The notes below the pieces were generated by a model. The model ran no database searches, had not been told where the DNA came from, and was given only the letters and a program-made list of their open reading frames with translations. Positions 26,726-34,477 of a DNA stretch of 64,000 nucleotides are shown here, piece after piece. Position 1 is the stretch's first letter. Each line of letters opens with the position of its first letter. The stretch is from assembly GCF_012927345.1 (NCBI RefSeq), contig NZ_JABBGJ010000007.1, positions 171,372-235,371 on the forward strand, read 5' to 3'. A program made the position numbers and the translations under genes. Source of the stretch: Paraburkholderia polaris. Its GTDB lineage: Bacteria > Pseudomonadota > Gammaproteobacteria > Burkholderiales > Burkholderiaceae.

Positions 26726-27949
26726 TCACCATGAAGAAGCTTCGAGTTCGTATGACGCGGGCTGAGCGCTTGCCTGTACCGTTGCGGCGGACCGAAGCGG
26801 CGCGGACATCAGCGGCGCGCCGACTCTCGGCGCGGCTGGGGCGCGCTCGAACGCGTGCGGGTTGTCCAGATCCGCTTCGCCAAGCGGAATGAACGCCATG
26901 ATTTCGAGTTCATGACCCGACAGCGCCGGCAGCCTGAACGGACTCGACAGCACATTCAGGCGACGCACGCCGAGGTCGCGCAGAATTTGCGAGCCAATAC
27001 CGGAGAGTCGGCCGTCCTTGCGCGCGGAGATGCCGGTGCTGCTGTTCATCGCATCGGTCCGCATGTCGCAATCGAGCAGCACCGCTACGCCGCAACCGGC
27101 CGCGTCGATCTTTTGCAACGCTGCGTGCAACGGCCACGAATGCGCGGACGGTTCAGCATCGAGCAGATCGAGTAGTGAAAAGCATTCGTGCACGCGCGTG
27201 AGGACCGGCACGTTGGGCAGAGGCGTGCCGCGCACCAGCGCGAGATGCGTGGATTGGCGCACCCTGTCGCGATACTGAATGGCGCGAAACGGTCCCCACG
27301 GCGTGTGCAGCGGTCTTTCTCCGACACGCTCGACGAGCGACTCGTGCGTGCTGCGATAGTGGATCAGATCGGCAATCGTGCCGATCTTCAACCCGTGCAG
27401 TTCCGCGAATTCGATCAGTTGCGGCAGGCGCGACATGGTGCCGTCGTCGTTCATGATTTCGCAGATCACCGCGGCCGGTGTCAGCCCGGCGAGAGCGGTC
27501 AGATCGCAGCCGGCCTCAGTATGTCCGGCACGCACCAGCACGCCGCCTTGGCGCGCCGCAATCGGAAACACGTGACCTGGTTGCACCAGATCTTCAGCGC
27601 GTACGTTCGCGTGAATCGCGGTGCGGATCGTATGCGCGCGGTCGGCAGCGGAGATGCCTGTGGTGACGCCTTGCGCCGCCTCGATGCTGACCGTGAACGC
27701 GGTGCCGTACTGCGTGCCGTTCTGTTCCGCCATTGGCGGGAGCTTGAGGCGTGCACAGTGCTCGGCGCTCAGCGTCAGGCAGACGAGGCCGCGGCCAAAG
27801 CGCGCCATGAAGTTGATCGCTTCCGGCGTGACGTGGTCGGCGGCAATCAGCAGATCGCCTTCGTTCTCGCGATCTTCCTCGTCGACCAGAATGATCATGC
27901 GGCCGGCTTTCAGTTCGGCGACGATTTCGTCGGTAGTGGCGAGTTTCAT
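26726..27949 (-). CDS. ribB: 3,4-DHBP synthase with degenerate GTP cyclohydrolase II half (RibBX type)
   Basis: A 407-residue protein. Residues 1-205 are a complete RibB: DEEDRENEGDLLIAAD, the acid loop and HTEAGCDLTALAG; it makes dihydroxybutanone phosphate for riboflavin. The C-terminal half follows RibA in outline (LTRVHECFSLLDLLDAEP) but lacks the zinc Cys motif (normally LRCDCG) and the RQEGRG-IGL GTP site, so it should have no cyclohydrolase activity. RibB paralogues with such a dead domain are known as RibBX and have been linked to extra flavin supply. Here the gene sits inside a steroid operon beside many flavoenzymes. Start ATG 27949. Confidence 0.88.
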   Translation of the reverse strand: MKLATTDEIVAELKAGRMIILVDEEDRENEGDLLIAADHVTPEAINFMARFGRGLVCLTLSAEHCARLKLPPMAEQNGTQYGTAFTVSIEAAQGVTTGISAADRAHTIRTAIHANVRAEDLVQPGHVFPIAARQGGVLVRAGHTEAGCDLTALAGLTPAAVICEIMNDDGTMSRLPQLIEFAELHGLKIGTIADLIHYRSTHESLVERVGERPLHTPWGPFRAIQYRDRVRQSTHLALVRGTPLPNVPVLTRVHECFSLLDLLDAEPSAHSWPLHAALQKIDAAGCGVAVLLDCDMRTDAMNSSTGISARKDGRLSGIGSQILRDLGVRRLNVLSSPFRLPALSGHELEIMAFIPLGEADLDNPHAFERAPAAPRVGAPLMSAPLRSAATVQASAQPASYELEASSW

Positions 27950-28003
27950 GGGTTTTTCCCTGTGCTACTGCTGTTTGCTGTCGCTGCGTATAAAGAAAGG
28001 CGC

Positions 28004-28807
28004 TCAACGTGCGCCAGAACCGAATACGGGCGCGCGCTTGTCGAAGAATGCGTCGATGCCTTCGCGGAAATCGTTGCCTGCCGCGCAGTGCAGAAAGCTG
28101 CGCTGCTCCGCGTACAGATGCTCGGCGAAGCTGCGCTCGGGTGCATGCTGGATCAGATTCTTGGTTTGCGCGAAGGCGTCCGGCGAGAGCGCGCCCATCC
28201 GCTTTAACAGCGCGTGCGTTTGTGTTACGAGGTCATCGTCCGGTACGACCCAGTTCACGAAGCCCGCTCGCAACGCTTCGTCGGCGGTGTGCCGTTCGTC
28301 GAGATACATCCATTGCGCGGCCTGCTTGGTGCCGAGCGCACGTGGCAACGTGTAGGTCGCGCCGCCATCCGGCGAGGTGCCGATGCGGCCATACGCCGAG
28401 GTGAACGTCGCGCTCTTTGCGGCAATAGCCAGATCGCAGGCTGCGACGAGGCTCAAACCGAAGCCCGCCACGGCGCCGTTGACGCAGGCGATCACCGGCT
28501 TGCGCGAACCCGTTACGGTCTCGGCCACGGTTTGCGCGAGCCGCACGAGTTTGCCGATCGAGCGATCGCGTGCCACGGGCTTCGCGTCGAGTGCGGCGCG
28601 CATGGTCTGCAAATCGCCCCCCGCCATGAAGGCGTTGCCGGCGCCGGTCAGCACGATCGCGCGGATCTCGTCGTGGTGAGCGAGGCGTGCGAGCTTGGCG
28701 TTCAGTTCGTTTGCCATCGCTTCGTTGAGGGCGTTCAGTGCCTCGGGGCGGTCGAACGTGAGCGTCGCGATGCCGTCTTCGGCCGCGAGGCGGATCAATG
28801 CAGTCAT
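28004..28807 (-). CDS. Enoyl-CoA hydratase/isomerase family protein
   Basis: A 267-residue crotonase. Oxyanion-hole motifs AGGDLQTM and GAVAGFGLSLVAACDL; TSPDGGATYTLPRALG carries Asp where hydratases have the second Glu and the first Glu is also not evident, so isomerase (PaaG-like) or other CoA chemistry is more likely than simple hydration. Twenty bases after the esterase gene and 54 before ribB on the same strand. A role in steroid or acyl-CoA breakdown is inferred from context. Confidence 0.85.
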   Translation of the reverse strand: MTALIRLAAEDGIATLTFDRPEALNALNEAMANELNAKLARLAHHDEIRAIVLTGAGNAFMAGGDLQTMRAALDAKPVARDRSIGKLVRLAQTVAETVTGSRKPVIACVNGAVAGFGLSLVAACDLAIAAKSATFTSAYGRIGTSPDGGATYTLPRALGTKQAAQWMYLDERHTADEALRAGFVNWVVPDDDLVTQTHALLKRMGALSPDAFAQTKNLIQHAPERSFAEHLYAEQRSFLHCAAGNDFREGIDAFFDKRAPVFGSGAR

Positions 28808-28827
28808 GTCTTTTCTAGTCAGCGGAG

Positions 28828-29778
28828 TCAGGTGTTCTGGACGTGCAGCGCGTGGCGCAAGGCGCGCGCTGCTGTCGTGAGTGCATGGTCGGCCGCATCG
28901 AGCGCACCGAGCAAACTGGCGAAGCCGTGCATTTGGCCCGGCCAGCGCAGATGGGTCGTGAGCACGCCCGCTTGCGCGAGACGTGCCGCGTAATGCTCGA
29001 CTTCGTCGCACAGCGGATCGTATTCAGCGCTGATGATGGTGGCGCTGGCTACATCAGTGAGATCGGTTGCGGCGAGCGGACTGGCGAGTGGATCGGAGCG
29101 ATTGGCGCCTTCCGCGAAATACTGGTTTTTGAACCAGCGCATCATGTCCGCGGTCAGCAAATAGCCGTCGCTCATCGATTCGTATGAAGGATGCTCGCTC
29201 GCGCAATCCACCACCGGATAGAACAGCAACTGATGCGCGATATTCACGGCGCTATGACGCAACTGTTGCGCGGCCACCGCTGCAAGATTGCCCCCTGCGC
29301 TGTCGCCCGCGACGGCAAGCGCACCGGGCCGCACGCGCAAATCGCTTGCGTTGGACGCGGCCCAGCGCACGGCGTCGCACGCATCGAGCGCGGCGGCCGG
29401 AAAACGCGCCTCCGGTGCGAGCCGGTAATCAACCGATAGCACGACCGTTCGCGCGCGTTGCGCCAGACAACGGCACAGGTTGGCATGCGTATCGAGCCCG
29501 CAAGAAACGAAGCCGCCGCCGTGAAAGAAGACAGTAAGGGGCAGCAGGCCGTCGCCATCGCCGCTTTCAGTGACCGGCCGGTAGAGGCGCGCCGCAATCG
29601 GGCCGCTTGCCGTGGGAATCATCAGATCCTCTTCCGCCGCGATGGGGTCGCCGGGCGCAAACCCGCCGCCCGCGGCGAGCATCGCGCGGTAAGCGGGCGC
29701 GGTGAGTTGCGCGAAATCGAGTGGGGGCATGCCCGCGAAAGCGGCGAGCACGGCCTGCGCCTGGGGATCGAGCGCCAT
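28828..29778 (-). CDS. HSL-family alpha/beta hydrolase (esterase)
   Basis: A 316-residue esterase of the hormone-sensitive-lipase family: HGGGF oxyanion motif, VAGDSAGGNLA nucleophile elbow, Asp in SAEYDPLCDE and His in GQMHGFASLL. Start ATG 29778 (MALDPQAQA) has GGAGA at proper distance; ATG 29802 is less good. It leads the minus-strand operon and is separated from the divergent LuxR gene by a region with box A. It could release steroids from esters. It is not the HsaD-type C-C hydrolase: its motifs are those of carboxylesterases. Confidence 0.87.
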   Translation of the reverse strand: MALDPQAQAVLAAFAGMPPLDFAQLTAPAYRAMLAAGGGFAPGDPIAAEEDLMIPTASGPIAARLYRPVTESGDGDGLLPLTVFFHGGGFVSCGLDTHANLCRCLAQRARTVVLSVDYRLAPEARFPAAALDACDAVRWAASNASDLRVRPGALAVAGDSAGGNLAAVAAQQLRHSAVNIAHQLLFYPVVDCASEHPSYESMSDGYLLTADMMRWFKNQYFAEGANRSDPLASPLAATDLTDVASATIISAEYDPLCDEVEHYAARLAQAGVLTTHLRWPGQMHGFASLLGALDAADHALTTAARALRHALHVQNT

Positions 29779-29898
29779 CTGGTCTCCTGAGAAAACTGTC
29801 ATGAAAGCGGCTATACCGGGTATAAGCGATGCGGCCGCACATGATGCGAATCGAGCCGCAAAACAGGCATCTAGCCCGCACGCCGCAACACTGAATGC

Positions 29899-29944
29899 AT
29901 TGAAGCGCGGCGGCTTTAAGGGGGCATCGTCCGATTGGACGAGA
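29899..29944 (-). promoter_or_regulatory. Steroid-locus box A between esterase operon and LuxR gene
   Basis: CATCGTCCGATTGGACGAGA at 29925-29944, the most symmetrical copy (TCGTCC-N4-GGACGA). On the minus strand it reads TCGTCC-AATC-GGACGATG and has TTCAAT (plus-strand 29899-29904) at the same offset as the other copies, so it mainly faces the esterase-crotonase-ribB-SDR operon; it could also autoregulate the LuxR gene 122 bases away. Confidence 0.62.
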
Positions 29945-30064
29945 GTTCGTTCGCACGCTCAGCGAAACTTCCCCGGGCTAAGTACTTCCCCCGATGCCAG
30001 CAAACAGATCGGCCCTTAAGCTTGGCGGCGCGATGCAAGATCGCATGGAGGACGGAGAGTGTTG

Positions 30065-31246
30065 ATGGAGACAAAATGGGCCCCTGAAGAGGGTCAGGCC
30101 ATGAGTGAACTGGCCGAGGTGAGCGTCGCGCAGTTCAGCGAACTGGCCGCGCGCATTTATCAAGGGGCGCTGGAGAGCACACCGTGGGCTGGCGCGCTCG
30201 AGTTGATCCGCACCTCGCTTGGCGCGAGCTATGCCACCCTGATTCTGCGTTCGCCTTCGAGCGACCGGCGCGGCCTGATGGTGCACGCATCCGAAATGGG
30301 GTCGGGCGTGCCGGGCGAAGCGTCGTACAACAACTACTATTATTCGCTCGACCCATTCGTCGGTTTGCCGGCGGATCGCGTGGTGACGGTCGACGAAGTA
30401 TTCGGCGACACGGGCTGGCTCACCAGCGAACTCTACAAGCAGTTTCTGAAGCCGGCCGACATTCGCTACATCATGGGCGCCGATCTGCGCACGGAGTCCG
30501 GTGTCGAATGCCGGTTTCGCGTGTGTCGCAGTCACGCTTCGAAGCATTTTTCCGCACGCGACAAGGCGTTTTGCGCGCTGTTGCTGCCGCATTTGCGGCG
30601 CGCGGTCGAACTGCATTCGCGGCTCGATATCGTGGAATCGGAGCGCACGCTCTATGCGAGCGCGATCGACCGGATGCTGGTGGGCACCGTGACGCTCGAC
30701 GAGAGCGGCGCGATCATGCGCACCAACAGCGTGGCCGACGAGATTCTCGCGCAGAGCAACGGCCTGCGTGTCGTGCACGGCAACGTCGAGGCTACCGACG
30801 CGCAGGAGAACCGCAATCTGCAACGTCTGGTGCGCCACGCGCTGATGGGGCACTTCGGCACCGCCGCGCCGATTGTCGAAGCCATGCCGATCACGCGCGG
30901 TTGCGACAAGCCGAAACTCGGTGTGTTGGTGCGCACGATTCCGCTATCGGACTGGTCCGAGGACAACAAGCGCCGCCCGGCCACCGTGCTGTTTCTGCGC
31001 GATCCCGATCGCAAATCGCAGGGCTCGCAGGAGATCGTACGCAAGCTGTTCGACCTCACGCCTGCGGAGACCTCGCTCGCGTTGCTGTTGACCAATGGGT
31101 TGACACTGGAAGAGGCGGCCGACGAATTGGGCATTAGCAAGAACACCGCGCGGGCTCATCTGCGGGCAATCTTTTCGAAGACGGGCGTGACTCGTCAGGC
31201 CACGCTCGTGCGCATTCTGCTGGGTAGTGTGGTGCCACTTGGCTGA
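30065..31246 (+). CDS. LuxR-family transcriptional regulator (TeiR-like)
   Basis: A 393-residue regulator. The C-terminal HTH (about 325-388) reads FDLTPAETSLALLLTNGLTL, then EEAADELGISKNTARAHLRA and IFSKTGVTRQATLVRIL, a clear LuxR/GerE helix-turn-helix. The N-terminal about 300 residues show no autoinducer-binding or receiver signature, as in TeiR, the testosterone-responsive LuxR-type activator of Comamonas, which has nearly the same length. ATG 30065 has GGAG seven bases upstream. No luxI gene nearby. It stands at the head of the steroid locus and is the natural candidate regulator for the repeated boxes. Confidence 0.85.
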   Translation: METKWAPEEGQAMSELAEVSVAQFSELAARIYQGALESTPWAGALELIRTSLGASYATLILRSPSSDRRGLMVHASEMGSGVPGEASYNNYYYSLDPFVGLPADRVVTVDEVFGDTGWLTSELYKQFLKPADIRYIMGADLRTESGVECRFRVCRSHASKHFSARDKAFCALLLPHLRRAVELHSRLDIVESERTLYASAIDRMLVGTVTLDESGAIMRTNSVADEILAQSNGLRVVHGNVEATDAQENRNLQRLVRHALMGHFGTAAPIVEAMPITRGCDKPKLGVLVRTIPLSDWSEDNKRRPATVLFLRDPDRKSQGSQEIVRKLFDLTPAETSLALLLTNGLTLEEAADELGISKNTARAHLRAIFSKTGVTRQATLVRILLGSVVPLG

Positions 31247-31338
31247 CATCCGGCTGAAGTGGGGCTGAACGCACCTGATTTGAACCAGGCCACCGTGTGT
31301 GCCGCTCTTGCATCAAGCGCGGCACACCATCCAATGCC

Positions 31339-31689
31339 CTAAGCCGCGCGCTTTTGCGACAACACCAGCAACGCCCCGTTCTTGTCCTCCAGCACCGCGC
31401 GCAATTCGTGCGGCCCTTGCTGTACCGGCACGCGCACTGACGCACCCGCCGCTACCACACGCGCCATCGCTGCATACAGGTCGTCGTTTTCGTCCACGCG
31501 AAACACCAGCGCCGCGCGTTCGACGATCCGTTCTTCGCCCGCCACCAGCGCGATGCTCAACGCACCGCCGTCGAGCGCGCAATAGCGTTCGCCGTCACGG
31601 AACTTCACCGTCAAACCCAGTCCGTCGACAAAGAGCGGCAGCGCCGCATCGATCGTGTCGACCGGGTACAGCATCATCGAAGCCTTCAT
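31339..31689 (-). CDS. VOC/glyoxalase-fold protein
   Basis: A 116-residue single-VOC-module protein: MLYPVDTIDAALPLFVDGLG start, GERYCALDGGALSIAL middle, AVLEDKNGALLVLSQ end. Convergent to the LuxR gene. The start at 31689 has GGGAG nine bases upstream; the frame is open much further upstream but only as the antisense of the LLM gene. Box B lies 71 bases upstream, spacing similar to the boxes before hsaA and hsaC, so it is likely part of the regulon. VOC proteins near steroid genes can be isomerases or ligand binders; function unknown. Confidence 0.8.
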   Translation of the reverse strand: MKASMMLYPVDTIDAALPLFVDGLGLTVKFRDGERYCALDGGALSIALVAGEERIVERAALVFRVDENDDLYAAMARVVAAGASVRVPVQQGPHELRAVLEDKNGALLVLSQKRAA

Positions 31690-31733
31690 TGCATTGCACT
31701 CCCATCGGTTGAGCCGCGTTGTATAGCGGCTCG

Positions 31734-31779
31734 ATCGTAGCGTCGCGGACAGGCGCCGCACGAGGTCCAATCGGACTAG
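31734..31779 (-). promoter_or_regulatory. Steroid-locus box B facing the VOC gene
   Basis: On the minus strand CTAGTCCGATTGGACCTCG (31779-31761), with TACGAT (31739-31734) 22 bases beyond. The left half and the GGAC dyad match the consensus; the outer GATG is replaced by CTCG. It may also serve the divergent LLM gene 217 bases to the right. Confidence 0.55.
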
Positions 31780-31995
31780 CCGAAGTACATAAATGCGGCG
31801 AAGCAGAAGGCAAAAAGCGCCTTCGATCAAAGCTTCTACGCCAAAGCGCGCACCGTTAATCCAAATAGACGATGCCGGCCCGCACGCGCGAACTGAAACT
31901 TCATTCCGTGGACCGTCACGATCATCGGATGAATCGGTGGGTCGGGAGCGGACCGCCCGTTTCAGCACAGTCCAAAATTCATGGAGACGCACGCA

Positions 31996-33150
31996 ATGAA
32001 GTTTTCTCTGATTTACGAAGCCCAGACCACGGACGCTTCGCGGGAAGGCGATCACCGGGTATTCAAGGAGACCGTCGAGCAGGCGTTGCTCGCCGAACAG
32101 ATGGGTTTCGATACCGTCTGGTGCGTCGAACACACGTCGCTGACGAACTACGCGCATATGAGCGCCCCGGAAACCTTCCTCGCGTATCTGGCCGGCCGCA
32201 CGACTCGCATCGGCCTCGGCCACGGCGTGATCTGCCTGCCGCCCGCGATGAATCATCCGATCAAGGTGGCCGAACGCGTGGCCATGCTCGACATTCTGTC
32301 GGGTGGCCGCGTGCATTTCGGCGTCGGCAAAGGCGGCAGCCAGCAGGAAGCGGGTGCGTTCGGCTACGACCTCGCCGAGCTGCAGCCGATGATCGACGAA
32401 TCGATGTACCTGGTGCCGAAGATGTTCGTGCAGGACGAGATCGAGCACGACGGCAAATACATCAAGATTCCTAAACGGCCGATTCACCCGAAGCCGTTCC
32501 AGGATCCGCATCCGCCGATGTACATGGCGTGCACCAACAACGACGGCTTGCTGCGCGCCGGTCAGCGTGGTCTGGGCGCATTGGTGCTCGGTTTCGGCGG
32601 CCCCGACGAAGTCGCCAAGAAAAACGCGCTGTATCGCGAAGCATGGGCGACCCGCAAAGCCGAGGACCAGGTCGGTTTCCGTCCGACGCAGCATCTGGCC
32701 GCCCTGTGCCCGACCGTGGTGTTGAACGACGGCCAGCAGGCCCGCAAGATCGGCATCCGCGGTCAGCGCTATTTCATGGAATCGCTGGCTTACTGGTACA
32801 CCGGCGGCGAGCGCCCGAATCCGGATAGCTGGGGCGATGACCTAGTGAAGGGCAATACCGGCGAAATGGTGATCCGTTCGCGCTTCGCATCGGAGGAGGT
32901 GGTGGTCGATTTCAGCGACCCGGCGCTCTCGATGATGAACCCGAATCACGCTTACGGCACCGTCGACGATTGCATCGGCTATGTGGGTCGCCTGATGGAA
33001 GCGGGTGTGGATGAAGTGCTGTTTCTTTGCCAGATGGGCACGGTGTCCCAGGAAGCGCAGCTCGAAACGATCCGCAATATCGGCGAGCACGTGATTCCGT
33101 ACTTCAATCGTCTGAAGGCGGAGAAGCAAAAGGCGCAGGTTGCCGCGTAA
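31996..33150 (+). CDS. LLM-class flavin-dependent oxidoreductase (luciferase-like)
   Basis: A 384-residue TIM-barrel flavoprotein of the bacterial luciferase-like monooxygenase family. KFSLIYEAQT, LLAEQMGFDTVWCVEHTS, RIGLGHGVICLPPAMNHPI and ERVAMLDILSGGRVHFGVG are conserved segments of the FMN/F420 family; a betaproteobacterium would use FMN. ATG 31996 has GGAGA upstream; an ATG at 31981 overlaps that site. It is placed between the regulator and hsaA, so a monooxygenase or dehydrogenase step on a steroid is likely but undefined. A flavin reductase gene lies downstream (hsaB). Confidence 0.87.
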   Translation: MKFSLIYEAQTTDASREGDHRVFKETVEQALLAEQMGFDTVWCVEHTSLTNYAHMSAPETFLAYLAGRTTRIGLGHGVICLPPAMNHPIKVAERVAMLDILSGGRVHFGVGKGGSQQEAGAFGYDLAELQPMIDESMYLVPKMFVQDEIEHDGKYIKIPKRPIHPKPFQDPHPPMYMACTNNDGLLRAGQRGLGALVLGFGGPDEVAKKNALYREAWATRKAEDQVGFRPTQHLAALCPTVVLNDGQQARKIGIRGQRYFMESLAYWYTGGERPNPDSWGDDLVKGNTGEMVIRSRFASEEVVVDFSDPALSMMNPNHAYGTVDDCIGYVGRLMEAGVDEVLFLCQMGTVSQEAQLETIRNIGEHVIPYFNRLKAEKQKAQVAA

Positions 33151-33184
33151 GGTCGTTGCATAAGAGCGGGTGAGGCAGGCGTCG

Positions 33185-33229
33185 CTAGTCCCTTCAGACG
33201 ATGCGACGCCGCAGCCGCGGCTCGAAGAT
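33185..33229 (+). promoter_or_regulatory. Steroid-locus box C upstream of hsaA
   Basis: CTAGTCCCTTCAGACGATG at 33185-33203, 68 bases before the hsaA start, with GAAGAT (33224-33229) 21 bases beyond. It probably drives the hsaA-kstD-hsaB-dehydrogenase-SDR-kshB-fadD3 unit. Confidence 0.62.
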
Positions 33230-33271
33230 GAACCCAACAAAACAGGCGCGACACCCATCTCGCGCGCCATC

Positions 33272-34477
33272 ATGGAGACAGCCGTGCATCGCGACAACAA
33301 TTCGAAAGCCCTTGCAGCCGAACTGATCGCCCGCGCCGAAGCGCTCGCGCCGGTCCTCGCCGGGCGTGCCGCACAGGCCGAGGCGAATGGCCGGATTCCC
33401 GCTGAAACACTGGCCGATTTTCAGGCCGCCGGTTTTTTCAAAGTGCTACAGCCGAAGCGTTACGGCGGCTACGAACTCGATCCGCAGACCTTCTTCGAGA
33501 TTCAGATGGCCGTGGCGCGCGGCTGTATGTCGACCGCGTGGGTGTACGGCGTGGTCGGCGTGCACAACTGGCAACTCGCGCTGTTCGACGAACGCGCGCA
33601 GCAGGACGTGTGGGGCAAGGATCAAAGCACGCTGATTGCGTCGACCTATATGCCGGTGGGCCGGGTGACGCCAGTTGACGGCGGCTTCCGGCTGTCCGGG
33701 CACTGGAAATTCTCCAGCGGCAGCGAACTGTGCGAATGGATCTTTCTCGGCGCGCTGGTGCCGCCCGCGAAAGAAGGCGAACCGCCGGAATACCGCACCT
33801 TCCTGCTGCCGAAAAGCGATTACACGATCGAACAGGATTGGGACGTGCTGGGCCTGCGCGCGACCGGCAGCCACGACATCGTGGTGAACGATGCGTTCGT
33901 GCCGGACTACCGCACGCATAAAGCCATCGACGGCATGATGGGCACGAGCCCCGGCCTCGTGCTCAACGATGCGCCGTTGTTCCATTTGCCGTTTGCGCAG
34001 ATCTTCGTACGCGCGGTGTGCACCGCGTGCATCGGCGCGTTGCAAGGCGCGCTGGATGACTTCACGTCCTACGCCGCCACGCGCGTGAGCGCCAACAGCG
34101 GCGCGAAGACCACCGACGACACCGGCGCGCAAACCGCCTGCGCCAACGCGGCGGTCGCGCTCGATGAAATGAAGCTGCTGCTCAAGCGCAATTTCGCCGA
34201 ACTGCTGGCGGCGGCCAACGGCGGCCCTGCGGTATCGATTGAGCGGCGCGTGCACTTCCGTTATCAATCCGCGCAAGTGGCCGAGCGCTGCGCGCAGGCA
34301 GCCAACGCGCTGCTGCGCTACGCGGGCGGCAACGGCATTTACAACCGTAATCCGCTGGTGCGGCGCTTTCTCGATCTGCATGCTGCACGCGCGCACTACG
34401 CAAACAACCTCGACCGTTTCGGCCAGAATCTCGGCGCCGTGATGCTCGGACGTCCGAATACCGATTTCTTCGTCTGA
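33272..34477 (+). CDS. hsaA: HsaA-type 3-HSA monooxygenase, oxygenase component
   Basis: A 401-residue protein with acyl-CoA-dehydrogenase fold of the group-D flavin monooxygenase class. Segments ILADFQAAGFFKVLQPKRY-type N-terminus (LADFQAAGFFKVLQPKRYGG), GHWKFSSGSELCEWIF and DVLGLRATGSHDIVV fit HsaA, which hydroxylates the phenolic seco-steroid 3-HSA to the catechol 3,4-DHSA with reduced flavin from HsaB. Start ATG 33272 (METAVHRDN) gives a length like known HsaA (about 394); an upstream start at 33170 would run through box C. The stop overlaps the kstD start (TGATG); the reductase is two genes on. Confidence 0.87.
   Translation: METAVHRDNNSKALAAELIARAEALAPVLAGRAAQAEANGRIPAETLADFQAAGFFKVLQPKRYGGYELDPQTFFEIQMAVARGCMSTAWVYGVVGVHNWQLALFDERAQQDVWGKDQSTLIASTYMPVGRVTPVDGGFRLSGHWKFSSGSELCEWIFLGALVPPAKEGEPPEYRTFLLPKSDYTIEQDWDVLGLRATGSHDIVVNDAFVPDYRTHKAIDGMMGTSPGLVLNDAPLFHLPFAQIFVRAVCTACIGALQGALDDFTSYAATRVSANSGAKTTDDTGAQTACANAAVALDEMKLLLKRNFAELLAAANGGPAVSIERRVHFRYQSAQVAERCAQAANALLRYAGGNGIYNRNPLVRRFLDLHAARAHYANNLDRFGQNLGAVMLGRPNTDFFV

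Noticed and set aside
28828..29778. HSL-type hydrolase as the missing HsaD
   Set aside because: HGGGF and GDSAGG motifs are those of carboxylesterases; HsaD-type C-C hydrolases have a different nucleophile region and shorter length.
31690..32694. Upstream extension of the VOC gene to 451 codons
   Set aside because: The extra part is antisense to the LLM gene; the VOC domain begins at 31689 with its own ribosome site.
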